From assembly GCA_020635355.1 (NCBI GenBank), contig JACJZW010000016.1:7152-71151 (forward strand): DNA of 64,000 bases. The letters run 5' to 3'. The position numbers were made by a program, and so were the translations under genes. Under the pieces are notes generated by a model that had not been told where the DNA came from, made no database searches, and worked only from the letters and a program-made list of their open reading frames with translations. The first letter of the stretch is position 1. Every line of letters begins with the position of its first letter. Positions 1 through 8,594 of this stretch are shown one piece after another. Origin of the DNA: Flavobacteriales bacterium. GTDB taxonomy: Bacteria > Bacteroidota > Bacteroidia > NS11-12g > UBA9320.

Positions 1-24
1 GTAGGATGGTGAAAAATCGATTGG

Positions 25-240
25 TTAATTGCATCCGCATCCTCCTCCCACTGTACCACCTTCTGCGCCGGCAGCTCCTTCGCGATAGGCTTCAAAATTG
101 GTTTCGTAAATCTGAAGCTTGGGGTTTTTCAATTCCATGAGTTCGTCATTGACGTACATCTTTTCCCAAGGCTTTACAGTTACGCAGGAAGTTTGCGTGA
201 GCAGTAAAGAGGCTCCAAACACGAAAAAGGCTTTTTTCAT
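25..240 (-). CDS. DUF4266 small lipoprotein
   Basis: A 71-residue exported lipoprotein. Residues 1-19 form a signal peptide with a lipobox ending TQTSC (Cys19), followed by the VKPWEKM motif and a Gly/Cys-rich tail ending GGGCGCN, which together are typical of DUF4266. Members of this family usually sit beside a DUF3570 outer-membrane protein, a thioredoxin and ApbE, and the last two are immediately upstream here; the DUF3570 gene would lie beyond the left edge. Its start overlaps the ApbE stop by 4 bases (ATGA), which suggests translational coupling. Function is unknown; a role in periplasmic redox or flavin handling is inferred from context only. Confidence 0.85.
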   Translation of the reverse strand: MKKAFFVFGASLLLTQTSCVTVKPWEKMYVNDELMELKNPKLQIYETNFEAYREGAAGAEGGTVGGGCGCN

Positions 241-1229
241 TTCTCGAGATTTACGTTGGCAGAGGTAAGTATTTCGTTTTGATCCGTCACCAGGACGGCT
301 TCCACATCATTGAGCTGATTGACCAATGTCAGTCCCTTTTCCCGTCCAAGTACGAACACGGAAGTGGCCAGAGCATCGGCAATTTCGGCATCCGGGCAAA
401 GGATGGTGACACTTTTTAATCCAGTCACGGGGTAACCGGTTCTGGGGTCCAGAATGTGCGCGTAACGTTTCCCGTCAATCATGACATATCGTTCATAATC
501 ACCTGAAGTAACTACGGCTCCGTTGGATACGGAGAGATAGGAGAATACCTTGCCTTTGGTGTTGGGATCGGCCAGGCCAATGCGCCATTTGGATCCATCG
601 GCTTTGTGTCCCCAGGCAATTAGGTCCCCTCCGGCATTCACCAAGCCGTTTTCAATACCCATTTCCATCATGAGTTTTCGGGCTTGATTGGCGGCAAAGC
701 CTTTACCGATACCACCAAAACCAATCTTCATTCCCTTTTCAAGCAAAAACACGGTTTGTTGTCCGTTATCGAGAAGGATTTTGCCAAATCCCACGTGGGA
801 TACTGCGGCATCAATGGCCGCTTTCTCGGGTATTTTTAGATTCTGATCCCTGAAGTTCCAGAGCTTATCGAGCGCTGCGTAGGAAATGTCAAATCCACCC
901 CCGGTTAGTTGGGAGATTTTGATGGATCGTTTGATAAGCTGAAACAACTCCGTGCTCACTTTCACCGGCTGAATGCCGGCATTTTGATTGATGGCATGGG
1001 TCTCGGAATTGGTATCCCATGAGGAGATAAGTTTTTCGATGCGGCTGATTTCATCCCAGGCTTTTTGTGTGGCTGATTGAGCAATGGAATCATTGTTGGC
1101 AACGGCCACCACCTCAAAATAGGATCCCATTAATACACCGGTTTTTTTGGCGGTATTCAGGGCGCTGACCGACCAACTGATACACAGTCCGATGATGAGT
1201 AGAGGTATTTTGAGATGGGGTTGAATCAT
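237..1229 (-). CDS. apbE: FAD:protein FMN transferase (ApbE family)
   Basis: Predicted periplasmic flavin transferase that attaches FMN to Thr/Ser of target proteins using FAD and Mg. The 330-residue length is usual. Visible landmarks are a signal peptide (residues 1-23), the substrate loop MGSYFEV near residue 34, the GGDLIAWG motif in the middle and the C-terminal HILDPRTGYPV motif that forms the metal and FAD site. It sits third in a minus-strand operon after a Rieske-like protein and a thioredoxin and overlaps both neighbours by 4 bases. The flavinylated partner is not in the window; no NqrC- or RnfG-like gene is seen. Confidence 0.93.
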   Translation of the reverse strand: MIQPHLKIPLLIIGLCISWSVSALNTAKKTGVLMGSYFEVVAVANNDSIAQSATQKAWDEISRIEKLISSWDTNSETHAINQNAGIQPVKVSTELFQLIKRSIKISQLTGGGFDISYAALDKLWNFRDQNLKIPEKAAIDAAVSHVGFGKILLDNGQQTVFLLEKGMKIGFGGIGKGFAANQARKLMMEMGIENGLVNAGGDLIAWGHKADGSKWRIGLADPNTKGKVFSYLSVSNGAVVTSGDYERYVMIDGKRYAHILDPRTGYPVTGLKSVTILCPDAEIADALATSVFVLGREKGLTLVNQLNDVEAVLVTDQNEILTSANVNLEK

Positions 1230-1687
1230 TTAGCTGTTGTCCATGCCACCACCTTGGTTTGAAGCGCTTCCAGTCCGCCCGGGAAATACGATGATTCACC
1301 CAGAACAACGCCTTCGGAATTTAAGAGTACGACGTACGGGAAAATTCCATTGGGATTATAGACGGATGCCAGGCTATCGTTGTAAGCCTGCTGCTCCTGC
1401 GGCAACCGATTCTTCTTCATGCGCGGAAAATCGGCGTGAACCAGCACCAGGCTGGTGTCGGCATACTTGGTGAAGGCTTCGCTGCTGAATACTTCTTTTT
1501 TAAGCCGAAGGCAGTTGGCGCACCAATCGGACCCTGAAAAGTTGAGCAGAATTGGTCGGTTTGTTTGTTGAGATTGTTCCGACGCCGTCTTCAAATTCGT
1601 TAACCAGCTATCTTCTTGCTGGGTATAGGCGGATAAGCACAAAATGAGCGTGAGCGCAAGGGTAAAGGATGCAATGGTTCTAAGCAT
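1226..1687 (-). CDS. Exported thioredoxin-family protein
   Basis: A 153-residue thioredoxin-fold protein with an N-terminal signal peptide (about residues 1-21) and the redox motif WCANC (Cys56 and Cys59) placed after the first beta strand (PILLNFSGSDW). A YPYVVLLNSEG-like stretch (here FPYVVLLNSEG) with the cis-Pro site follows near residue 117. This resembles the DUF255/thioredoxin_7 type of periplasmic reductase. It overlaps the upstream Rieske-like gene by 8 bases and the downstream ApbE gene by 4, so the four genes are almost certainly one transcript. Confidence 0.9.
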   Translation of the reverse strand: MLRTIASFTLALTLILCLSAYTQQEDSWLTNLKTASEQSQQTNRPILLNFSGSDWCANCLRLKKEVFSSEAFTKYADTSLVLVHADFPRMKKNRLPQEQQAYNDSLASVYNPNGIFPYVVLLNSEGVVLGESSYFPGGLEALQTKVVAWTTAK

Positions 1688-2144
1688 AAATTCTGAGCAG
1701 GTTGTCTGTTAATTCCGTCTTGTACACCCGCAAACCGCGAAAGCCACGATCATTAAATGTTTGGGTGCCTTTACCGGTAACGTCGAAAGTGGCGTCATGC
1801 TCGGTACAATACCACTCATTTCCGGCAAAAATGACACCCGGCAGAATTTCATCACTGCAAATTCTGGAGGCAGCTACAAATTCTTCTGAGTCTTCTGTTT
1901 TAGCTACGACGATGGATTCCTGAATAAGAACCCAACCTCCGGGCCACTTGAGATTGGCATATTCAGGTTGGTTGAGGTCAATGGTGATATCCGGATTTTC
2001 GGGGCCGGGTAACTTGAAGTTGGCGTTTTTAATGTGGTCAGGCGGGTCGAGTGCTTCATGCTTGATGCAGCTGGCAAGGCAAATGGATGTAAGGGCCATC
2101 ATTCCGCCAAATCCGAACTTGCTGAGGAACTCCTTTCGGTCCAT
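1680..2144 (-). CDS. Rieske-like lipoprotein with an altered cluster site
   Basis: A 154-residue lipoprotein that begins MDRKEFLSKF and has a lipobox Cys at residue 26, a common start for Bacteroidota Rieske proteins. The C-terminal part has the second half of a Rieske site (C113-T-E-H116, in WYCTEHDATFDVTGKG), but the first half reads C96-S-D98 where the family has Cys-X-His. One of the two cluster histidines is therefore Asp. Such a protein may bind an unusual cluster or none. It is the first gene of the operon; its upstream region carries heptad repeats instead of a recognisable promoter. Confidence 0.75.
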   Translation of the reverse strand: MDRKEFLSKFGFGGMMALTSICLASCIKHEALDPPDHIKNANFKLPGPENPDITIDLNQPEYANLKWPGGWVLIQESIVVAKTEDSEEFVAASRICSDEILPGVIFAGNEWYCTEHDATFDVTGKGTQTFNDRGFRGLRVYKTELTDNLLRIYA

Positions 2145-2180
2145 GGGACGAATTTAATTCAGAAATTGGAGTAGGATCAT

Positions 2181-2226
2181 GGATTTCGGATTCGGGATTC
2201 GGGATTCGGGATTCGGGATTCGGAAT
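2181..2226. repeat. Heptad repeat array, GATTCGG unit
   Basis: About six consecutive copies of a 7-base unit (GATTCGG) with little degeneration. It lies directly upstream of the Rieske-like gene. The reverse complement, CCGAATC, forms arrays at 5725-5756, 5862-5893, 8190-8218 and 8461-8495. Confidence 0.9.
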
Positions 2227-2334
2227 GCCAACTGAAATATTGGGAATGTTGGAACCGGGCGTTTAAACTCACGTGAAAGGTAGTGTGATTTGATTTCCCT
2301 CTTATATCAGCCTCTACCATGAATACACCTTTTT

Positions 2335-2440
2335 TAATATGTCTCACACACTTTCATCCTCTCAACCTTTCGCCCTGGCACCATTTCGTCCTCACGCCCT
2401 AGCACCCTCACACCCTTCCAACCTCTCTCATCCCCGGCAG
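2335..2440. repeat. Degenerate C-rich heptad array
   Basis: A run of CCCTCAC/GCCCTGG-like units with an approximate 7-base period. It extends into the 3' end of the neighbouring SRPBCC gene and provides that gene's stop codon (2408-2410). More degraded than the other arrays. Confidence 0.45.
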
Positions 2441-2902
2441 GTCCATCCATCGGTTGGTTTCGGCAAATTCCTTGATGGTTTGATTTCGGATGATCAGAAA
2501 GTTCTCAAGATATCGTCGGATGTAGAGTTGATCAGCAAGCCAGCCAAGTGGACCCAGCGGACTGGCATAGTCAAAGTAGTCGGTCATGACCGTACATCCG
2601 TTCTCGAATGAAAAGTCATGCCGATGGTTCAAATGATGAAAAATGCCTTTAGTCATCTCGTCTGTGAAGGAAAATGGTGGGTTACACGCCATGATTTTCG
2701 ATGTGAGCTGTTGTGTGACGCCCAAATGTTTGGCCTCCCAGGTTACAGAATCGTTTAGTGTTAAAAGTCCAGAGGTGATGCCTGAAATGACGCGTTCATG
2801 GGTGCTTCTGGTGGAATGCACGTGAAGTTCTACGCTTAGAGATAGATAAAAAACGCGATTAACCGGGGCGTTGACGGTCGTCTCCAACCGAATGACCGGC
2901 AT
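2408..2902 (-). CDS. SRPBCC-fold (START/Bet v1-like) protein
   Basis: A 164-residue cytoplasmic protein with the SRPBCC hydrophobic-ligand fold: N-terminal strand MPVIRLETTVNAPVNRVF, a middle VTWEAKHLGVTQQLTS segment, then DYFDYASPLGPLGWLAD and a C-terminal helix ending IKEFAE. This arrangement is typical of the cyclase/dehydrase-like group. No signal peptide. The last dozen codons run into a C-rich repeat, and the stop codon lies inside it. Substrate unknown. It is separated from the next upstream gene by only two bases, so co-transcription is likely. Confidence 0.8.
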   Translation of the reverse strand: MPVIRLETTVNAPVNRVFYLSLSVELHVHSTRSTHERVISGITSGLLTLNDSVTWEAKHLGVTQQLTSKIMACNPPFSFTDEMTKGIFHHLNHRHDFSFENGCTVMTDYFDYASPLGPLGWLADQLYIRRYLENFLIIRNQTIKEFAETNRWMDLPGMREVGRV

Positions 2903-2904
2903 GT

Positions 2905-3492
2905 TTATTTGGTGTTATGATGAACCGGACGGTGAATGAAATTCCACCCAATACCTGCCGATGCCAGGGCCGAAATGCGATCGGATGAGGAGCTTGAGGC
3001 AGCACCTATCAGGTTATATCCACCAGAAAGTGTTGTTCGAATTTGAAGCCGATCGGTTCTCAAAAAGATACCGCTTAGGCCAATGGTTGGTCTCACCAAA
3101 TAGCGCGACGGCTTCTCCTGATGATTGATCACATCGCGAAATTCACCTTCTATTCCCAGGTAGGGAATGATCATGTTATGCCGATCGATATGTTGGAAGG
3201 TACGGGGAATCGGGTTAATGAAGGCACGCGCTGTTGCGGCTTGTCCAATGGGTGCAAATCGATACGAGGCACCCATGCCCCAGTATGGATTCTTGCGGTG
3301 ACAATTTGATCGGAGTCGGTCATAATGTACATCCAATACGTTCAGTGTGGGTTGATGGGGCTGAGTTGACAATCCATAGGAAAGCGTCAAACTTTTTACC
3401 ATGGGACCACGGAAACACCTCACAGTAGCCTCCCGAGCTTGAATAGCGGTGGATAAAAATAAGCCAATGAGTACGGTAATAACGAGTTTCAT
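2905..3492 (-). CDS. Secreted protein, possible outer-membrane beta-barrel
   Basis: A 195-residue protein with a cleavable signal peptide (residues 1-19, ending AIQA). The mature part alternates aromatic and Gly/Ser residues and ends with strand-like segments such as GGYNLIGAA and ASAGIGWNFI, which suits a small beta-barrel. I recognise no family. It lies between a lipoprotein (13 bases upstream) and the SRPBCC gene (2 bases downstream) in one minus-strand run. Confidence 0.6.
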   Translation of the reverse strand: MKLVITVLIGLFLSTAIQAREATVRCFRGPMVKSLTLSYGLSTQPHQPTLNVLDVHYDRLRSNCHRKNPYWGMGASYRFAPIGQAATARAFINPIPRTFQHIDRHNMIIPYLGIEGEFRDVINHQEKPSRYLVRPTIGLSGIFLRTDRLQIRTTLSGGYNLIGAASSSSSDRISALASAGIGWNFIHRPVHHNTK

Positions 3493-3505
3493 GATTGGTG
3501 TCGAT

Positions 3506-3898
3506 TTAATCTTTAGGATGTCGTTTGATGTGAATTAGTTCAAAGGACTCGGCCCATTCCGTGCCAAAGCCTTTCCAATGCATGGTATCTCCGCTGATCT
3601 CTACCTTCCATCGGCTGTCGTCTTCCGGACCGGTATCACTATCCAGATACAGGGTGTCAATGGCCGAATCAAATGTATAGGAACCGGTATTTGTTCCGTA
3701 CGGTTTTCCTCCGGTTTCAAACTGATTTTCCTTGAATTGGATGAAGCGTTCCCCGTCCGGATTATGACGTTCCGTTACATCTTGTCCGTCCCGATATACC
3801 TTGAACATGTCCCAGGTTCCAGTGAGGTTTTTGTTGTTCTGACAACTGGTCAAAAAGAGAATGGAAACAAAAAGCAGGAGAAATGAACGCATAGTCAA
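3506..3898 (-). CDS. Lipocalin-like lipoprotein
   Basis: A 130-residue lipoprotein (lipobox LFLTSC, Cys near residue 19) followed by a short beta-rich domain starting LTGTWDMFKVYRDG. The opening LxGTW and the FKENQFE and SYTF strands fit the lipocalin-like families common in Bacteroidota. Predicted to be anchored at the cell envelope; ligand unknown. First gene of a three-gene minus-strand run down to 2408. Confidence 0.65.
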   Translation of the reverse strand: MTMRSFLLLFVSILFLTSCQNNKNLTGTWDMFKVYRDGQDVTERHNPDGERFIQFKENQFETGGKPYGTNTGSYTFDSAIDTLYLDSDTGPEDDSRWKVEISGDTMHWKGFGTEWAESFELIHIKRHPKD

Positions 3899-4001
3899 CG
3901 GGTCAGTCTGAACAAGGAACGTAAGTTACGCATGAATGGTGTAAAGGGCAAGGATTTAATCCGAATCCTACCTGCAAGATCATCCTGGAAGAATACGATT
4001 T

Positions 4002-5042
4002 CTACCAAAGTGGTAGGCTCAACCAGTTGGGTAAGGTGATGGGAACTTCTTCCTCATCTTGTTTGCATGTAACGGATAAAGTGGTGGAACTGGAAACCAT
4101 CTTTCTGGGGAGCAGTATCGGCTCAAAACAAACGGTGGTGTGTCCCTGTTTAAGTCGTCGAATGGTTTTATAGGTGGTCTTGATCTGTTGAATTGAAGCA
4201 GAAGGCATACCGTATCGTTTCCCGATTTTGCCTCTGAACTTCAGGTCTTGATCCAAACAGGGATACGCAGTGCCGGGTGTCGATGGAAATACCACCATGA
4301 ATTCATGGGAGGGAGAACTGGGCCGCATAACGTGATCATCCAGGATTAACCGAATACAGGTAAAATCTGAGCGAGAGTATTCCTTGAAGGAGTGTGATCC
4401 TTCCTGAAGCACAAATTGGGTTCGTGGATTGATCATGGCCTGTTTGAGGTATTCAGTCATCAGAAATTCCCGAGGTATGCGTCGATCCTTCTTGGTTGCA
4501 TAAAACAGAACAGGCTTAGTGGTGTTTCGCTGATAATCAACCTCCCGATGTTGATTGGAATGTTGGGGATAGCCGTTGAAAACGATTAGCCCGCTGAACA
4601 AATCCAGGTGGTTATAAAACAGGTTGTAGGCACCAGTTCCGCCATCTGAAAATCCAGCAATAATGATCCGTTGGTAGGTGGGAGACAGTTTTTTGGCGAG
4701 ATCAACCATCCAATCCCTTCCATTAGAGTCCAACCAGTTAAATTGGTTAAAAGCAATGGGAAGAATCACATCAAAGCGGTTCTCCTGACAAAAGGGAAGG
4801 AAGTATTTATTTCCTTCCAGCAACGTTGCCTCATCTACCAACCTGGGTTGCTCCATAGTCTGGTAGGCGCGGACACTTCCGTGAAGGAAAATGATGAGAT
4901 CCGTGGTTGGCTGATCGGATTTGAATTGGTGCATATACAGTTGAGAACCAACAACCATCATGGAATCAACAGAGGCTGTTGACGTATGGCCAACCAGCAA
5001 GGTGAGCAACAGAAGACCGATCAGTTTTAACTTAATCCTCAT
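4002..5042 (-). CDS. Exported alpha/beta hydrolase
   Basis: A 346-residue protein with a signal peptide (about residues 1-23) and an alpha/beta-hydrolase core. Visible parts are the oxyanion region IIFLHGS near residue 50, the nucleophile elbow GFSDGG (Ser132), a DRRIP segment that may supply the acid and a C-terminal EGSHSF that would supply the histidine. A 100-residue C-terminal extension is unassigned. Probable esterase or peptidase; substrate unknown. Its start overlaps the end of the pentapeptide gene upstream by 11 bases. Confidence 0.7.
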   Translation of the reverse strand: MRIKLKLIGLLLLTLLVGHTSTASVDSMMVVGSQLYMHQFKSDQPTTDLIIFLHGSVRAYQTMEQPRLVDEATLLEGNKYFLPFCQENRFDVILPIAFNQFNWLDSNGRDWMVDLAKKLSPTYQRIIIAGFSDGGTGAYNLFYNHLDLFSGLIVFNGYPQHSNQHREVDYQRNTTKPVLFYATKKDRRIPREFLMTEYLKQAMINPRTQFVLQEGSHSFKEYSRSDFTCIRLILDDHVMRPSSPSHEFMVVFPSTPGTAYPCLDQDLKFRGKIGKRYGMPSASIQQIKTTYKTIRRLKQGHTTVCFEPILLPRKMVSSSTTLSVTCKQDEEEVPITLPNWLSLPLW

Positions 5043-5610
5043 CTACTTGAATTTGATATTTACCCAGTAATCCTGCCAGTGCCGATTTAGATACCCGCAT
5101 CCCACGAATTCGGTTTACATCCGGATCAATCTGAAGATGTACGGATCCACGCAAATCAGCTCGTTCCAAGAGGGTTGCATCAAATGTGGCGTTCAACAAG
5201 TTGCATTCGGTGATCTTGGCTTCCGATAAATCGGTCTCTGCAAAATCTACTCCTTCCAGAGAACAGTTGGTTATCGATGTCTTTTTCATGATCATCTGGA
5301 AGAAGGACGAGTGGTTAAGCTGACATGCTGCAAACGATACATCGAACCCAAATTTATTGCAGGTATCCCATCGCAATCCCAGGAGCTTGCAGTCTGTAAA
5401 TCGTACTGTTCGAAAGGCGCAGGATGACAGGTTGGCGTTGGAAAGGTTGCAGTTACGGAACTCGCAATCCACGAACGTTGTTCCGGTCAAATCAACTTCG
5501 GCAAAATTGCAATTCGTGAAGGTACAATACTCGTATTCACCGGGTTCAAATGACCTCGAGGTAAAGTCAATTTGATCCAGGTGTTCGTCATTGAGATAGT
5601 GGTCGGACAT
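5032..5610 (-). CDS. Pentapeptide-repeat protein
   Basis: A 192-residue protein made almost entirely of tandem A(D/N)LXX-type pentapeptides, for example CNFAEVDLTGTTF and ADLRGSV, predicted to fold as a right-handed quadrilateral beta-helix. No signal peptide, so probably cytoplasmic. Some members protect DNA gyrase, but nothing here shows that. It overlaps the hydrolase gene downstream by 11 bases. Upstream lies a repeat region without a clear promoter. Confidence 0.85.
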   Translation of the reverse strand: MSDHYLNDEHLDQIDFTSRSFEPGEYEYCTFTNCNFAEVDLTGTTFVDCEFRNCNLSNANLSSCAFRTVRFTDCKLLGLRWDTCNKFGFDVSFAACQLNHSSFFQMIMKKTSITNCSLEGVDFAETDLSEAKITECNLLNATFDATLLERADLRGSVHLQIDPDVNRIRGMRVSKSALAGLLGKYQIQVDED

Positions 5611-5724
5611 GAGTTAACAATTGAGTACGAAGTACGGAGTTTGGAGGACGAAATGATTGTGATCCAAGATTAAGGTCCAAAGATCAAAATTCAAAGTCAA
5701 TGAGGAATCATTGATGAGTACACA

Positions 5725-5905
5725 TTCCGAATCCCGAATCCCGAATCCCGAATCTGTTCTCCGTCCTCAAATTCGCTCTTGCTCTGAATCTAGCTCTTTA
5801 TCCAACCGCAAAGTCGCAGGGCACGCAAAGGGTTCGCAATCAATTAATAAGACTGCTAAACATCCTGAATCCCGAATTCCGAATCCCGAATCTGAGCTGA
5901 TAGGA
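5725..5905. repeat. Composite repeat module (CCGAATC heptads and CCGCAAAG core)
   Basis: The gap 5611-5916 holds no gene. It contains CCGAATC heptads, a CTGTTCTCCGTCCTC segment, a GCTCTTGCTCTGAA segment and then AACCGCAAAG...GGGCACGCAAAG. The same order recurs at 8140-8325 and 8415-8561. A second CCGAATC array (5862-5893) abuts the 3' end of the reductase gene. Confidence 0.8.
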
Positions 5906-5916
5906 ACCTTTTCTAA

Positions 5917-6987
5917 CTAGCGTTTAGCGGAGAGTAAACCAGAATCAATAACGCTTTGGAAGGCTTCTTCCATGGTAGTTTGAAGCGGTCGGAATTCCAT
6001 CTTCAGTTCATGTCTGATTTTAGAGTTATCGGCCTTCCATGGGATGTTGATGTTATTGCGGATGAATCTTCGGTTGAGTTCTTTGTCGATGATCGGACCA
6101 ACAACCATCAAAAGCGACTTGGGAAGTTTACGTTTTGGAAGCGGGTAATTGGCGGCATACTTGGGACGGAGCAGCAAAGCCAGATCCAATAGATTGGTGT
6201 TGTAGGCCGATGTAATGTATCGGCCTGAGGCATTGGCCGTAAAACCGGCTCGGTAGTGAGCCTCGGCAACATCCCGAACATCTACCGCCCCAATACCCAA
6301 CATCGGTGCGCCCATTTTCATGGTTCCATCACCCATTTGTTTCAGAATAGCAAAGGTTTCGGACGTGACGTTTCCTTCATTCAGGGCCGGCCCGATAATG
6401 AGGCTTGGATTGATGGTCACCAGATCCCATCGGTCTTGAGCCTTCGCCATTTCCCATCCGGTCTTTTCTGCCTCAACCTTGGAGAAGGAGTAAGGTTGAT
6501 AGGAGAGTGATGCGGTGGTGTTCCATACCTCTTCAGTTAATGCACCGTTCGGCGCCTTTTGACAATCAATGGCATCGGTATAGATGGCTGCACAGCTACT
6601 TGTAATCACCACCCGCTTTACCGATGGGGTGCGGTTAACCGACTCCAATACATTTCTAGTGCCTTTTACAGCCGGATCAATTAACTCGGTTTGTGGGTCT
6701 TTGATGTTCCGGGTAAACGGTGAGGCGGTGTGGTACACCAACTCACAATCGTTCATGGCTTCATCGTACGATCCCGGATGCAGCAAGTCTGATTTGAAAA
6801 ATTTTAGCGTACCGGGAAGGTTTTGCTCCAATGCGGTTAAGTGCGCAATCTTCCTTTGATTATGAGGATCCCGCACAGCGGCATGAACCGTAAGCCCATC
6901 CTCCAATAAGCGTTTTACCAGCCATCCGGCCACATATCCGGTGGCGCCGGTTACTAATACAGGTTTGGTTTTGTTGATTTGAGTCAT
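5917..6987 (-). CDS. NAD(P)-dependent epimerase/reductase (extended SDR, DFR-like)
   Basis: A 356-residue cytoplasmic extended short-chain dehydrogenase. The N-terminal Rossmann motif is VTGATGYVAGWL (GxxGxxG, residues 14-20) and the catalytic motif is YSFSK (Tyr-X3-Lys) in the middle. Spacing and the NPSLIIGP segment resemble dihydroflavonol-4-reductase/cinnamoyl-CoA-reductase-like bacterial aldehyde or ketone reductases. The AraC gene immediately upstream, on the same strand, may regulate it. Substrate unknown. Confidence 0.88.
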   Translation of the reverse strand: MTQINKTKPVLVTGATGYVAGWLVKRLLEDGLTVHAAVRDPHNQRKIAHLTALEQNLPGTLKFFKSDLLHPGSYDEAMNDCELVYHTASPFTRNIKDPQTELIDPAVKGTRNVLESVNRTPSVKRVVITSSCAAIYTDAIDCQKAPNGALTEEVWNTTASLSYQPYSFSKVEAEKTGWEMAKAQDRWDLVTINPSLIIGPALNEGNVTSETFAILKQMGDGTMKMGAPMLGIGAVDVRDVAEAHYRAGFTANASGRYITSAYNTNLLDLALLLRPKYAANYPLPKRKLPKSLLMVVGPIIDKELNRRFIRNNINIPWKADNSKIRHELKMEFRPLQTTMEEAFQSVIDSGLLSAKR

Positions 6988-7080
6988 GTTGGATTGTTTG
7001 ATGGGTCAAAGGTCTGCCCTTGCATGGAGGTGGATGAACACATAACCCAAGATCTCTAACACAAATCGCCGGAGAAAGTG

Positions 7081-7989
7081 TTAGTTCACCTGTCGGAATT
7101 CCACCGGAGTATAACCGGTCTTGGCTTTGAACAACCGGGTAAAGTAATGGGGGTAATTAAAGCCGAGGGAATAAGCAATTTCACTCACAGAATCATCCGA
7201 TGATAACAGGAGGTTTTTGGCCTTCTCTACAAGGAAATCATTGATGTGGTCCTTGGCGGATCTGCCTGTTTCCTTCTTTAGCAGGTCGCTGAGGTAGCTT
7301 GGTGAAAGATGGCATTCTTCAGCGAGGTATTGAATGGTTGGTTGACCGTGTTCTATGATCTGATTTGAGCGGTAGTATTCCTTCAGCAGCCATTCAACCT
7401 TGGCCAGCACATCTTTGTGGTGAGACGATCGGGTATTGAATTGGCGTTCATAAAAACGAGTGCAATAATTAAGCATCAGTTCCAGGTTTGATACGAGGAC
7501 CTGCTGACTGTGATTATCGATACGTTCAGCCAATTCCTGACGAATGAGCTCAACTAGATCCGTCAGAACAGCCTGTTCCTTGTCCGATAGATGCAGTGCT
7601 TCATGTACATCATAGTCAAAGAAGGAATAGGCATCCATTTTCTGACCAAGAGAGGTATTTCGGATGAGATTGGCATGGAAATAAAGCAACCAGCCTTGTA
7701 CCTCATCCAACGCCTGTGGCTTCAACATCGTGAGTACCTGATCCGGTGCCCAAAACGACAATACTCCATCATTGAAGTCGTATGTATTTCGCCCGTACTC
7801 CATCCCGCAACTGCCATCCTTGAGGGATATACAGTACATATCGGACGTGAATTTGATGCCAACGACGTCTTCTCCATAGGCCATTTTGGATGCGTCAATA
7901 ACGGTGATGAGTGGATGGGAGGGACTTCCCATATCCAACTCCTTCATTAGTTCATGAATGGAGGTAAATCGTCTGATGGATTCGGACAT
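7081..7989 (-). CDS. AraC-family transcriptional regulator
   Basis: A 302-residue regulator: an N-terminal cupin-like sensing region (residues 1-190) and a C-terminal double helix-turn-helix. The second HTH carries the family signature SEIAYSLGFNYPHYFTRLFKAKTGYTP, here given in two parts as SEIAYSLGF and FTRLFKAKTGYTP. It ends 93 bases before the downstream reductase gene starts on the same strand, a common regulator/target arrangement. Confidence 0.92.
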   Translation of the reverse strand: MSESIRRFTSIHELMKELDMGSPSHPLITVIDASKMAYGEDVVGIKFTSDMYCISLKDGSCGMEYGRNTYDFNDGVLSFWAPDQVLTMLKPQALDEVQGWLLYFHANLIRNTSLGQKMDAYSFFDYDVHEALHLSDKEQAVLTDLVELIRQELAERIDNHSQQVLVSNLELMLNYCTRFYERQFNTRSSHHKDVLAKVEWLLKEYYRSNQIIEHGQPTIQYLAEECHLSPSYLSDLLKKETGRSAKDHINDFLVEKAKNLLLSSDDSVSEIAYSLGFNYPHYFTRLFKAKTGYTPVEFRQVN

Positions 7990-8051
7990 GATGGTTGGCT
8001 AAAGATACAAAGTTGATGGAAGATATTGGGAAGGGTTAACACAAATCGCGG

Positions 8052-8400
8052 AAAAGGTTCTTTAGATCAAAGATCAAAGTTCAGAGATCAGAGTTCAAAG
8101 TTCAAAGAGCAAAGTTCAAAGAGCAAAGTGAGTGCTGCTGCTGAGTACACATCCCGAATCCTACCTTCACTGTGTTTCGGCAGGCAAGCCCGAATCCCGA
8201 ATCTCGAATCCCGAATCCGACATCTGGCCCGCGTCCTCAAATTTGCTCTTGCTCTGAAACTAGCTCTTGCTCTTCATTTAACCGCAAAGACACAAGGCAC
8301 GCAAAGAGTTCGCAATGAATGAATCAAGCTAGTAGCTATATGCTAAAGTCTAAAAGCTAAAAGCTAAGTTTTTCGTAGAGCAAACTTCAAAGAGCGGTCT
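8052..8400. repeat. Heptad arrays and composite module, left of IS110
   Basis: 8062-8130 is an array of GATCAAA/GTTCAAA/GAGCAAA units in 7-base register. 8140-8325 is a full composite module: TGAGTACACATCCCGAATCC, a CTTCACTGTGTTTCGGCAGG segment, CCGAATC heptads, GCTCTTGCTCTGAAACTAGC, then ACCGCAAAGACACAAGGCAC and GCAAAGAGTTCGCAATG. 8331-8380 has GCTAAAA/GCTAAAG heptads. No gene is present. Confidence 0.85.
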
Positions 8401-8561
8401 GAATGTTGTTGCTGAGTATACATTCCGAATCCTACCTTCACTGTGTTTCGGCAGGCAAGCCCGAATCCCGAATCCCGAATCCCGACTCCCGAATCTGTCC
8501 TCCGTCCTCAACTTTGCTCTTGCTCTGAAACTAGCTCTTGCCCTTTATCTAACCGCAAAGA
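8401..8561. repeat. Composite module interrupted by IS110 (left part)
   Basis: A second copy of the 8140-8325 module that stops at AACCGCAAAGA (8551-8561). The module resumes at GACGCCAGGCACGCAAAGAG (9826 onward), so the insertion sequence interrupts it. Confidence 0.85.
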
Positions 8562-8594
8562 TTTCTATGGTAATAAACAAGTGTTTTTCACATC

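Noticed and set aside
2339..2611. 90-codon plus-strand frame rich in Pro, His and Ser
   Set aside because: It reads the C-rich heptad array and then runs antisense to the SRPBCC gene.
8052..8560. CRISPR-like array
   Set aside because: The repeats are contiguous 7-base units without unique spacers of constant length, and no cas genes are nearby.
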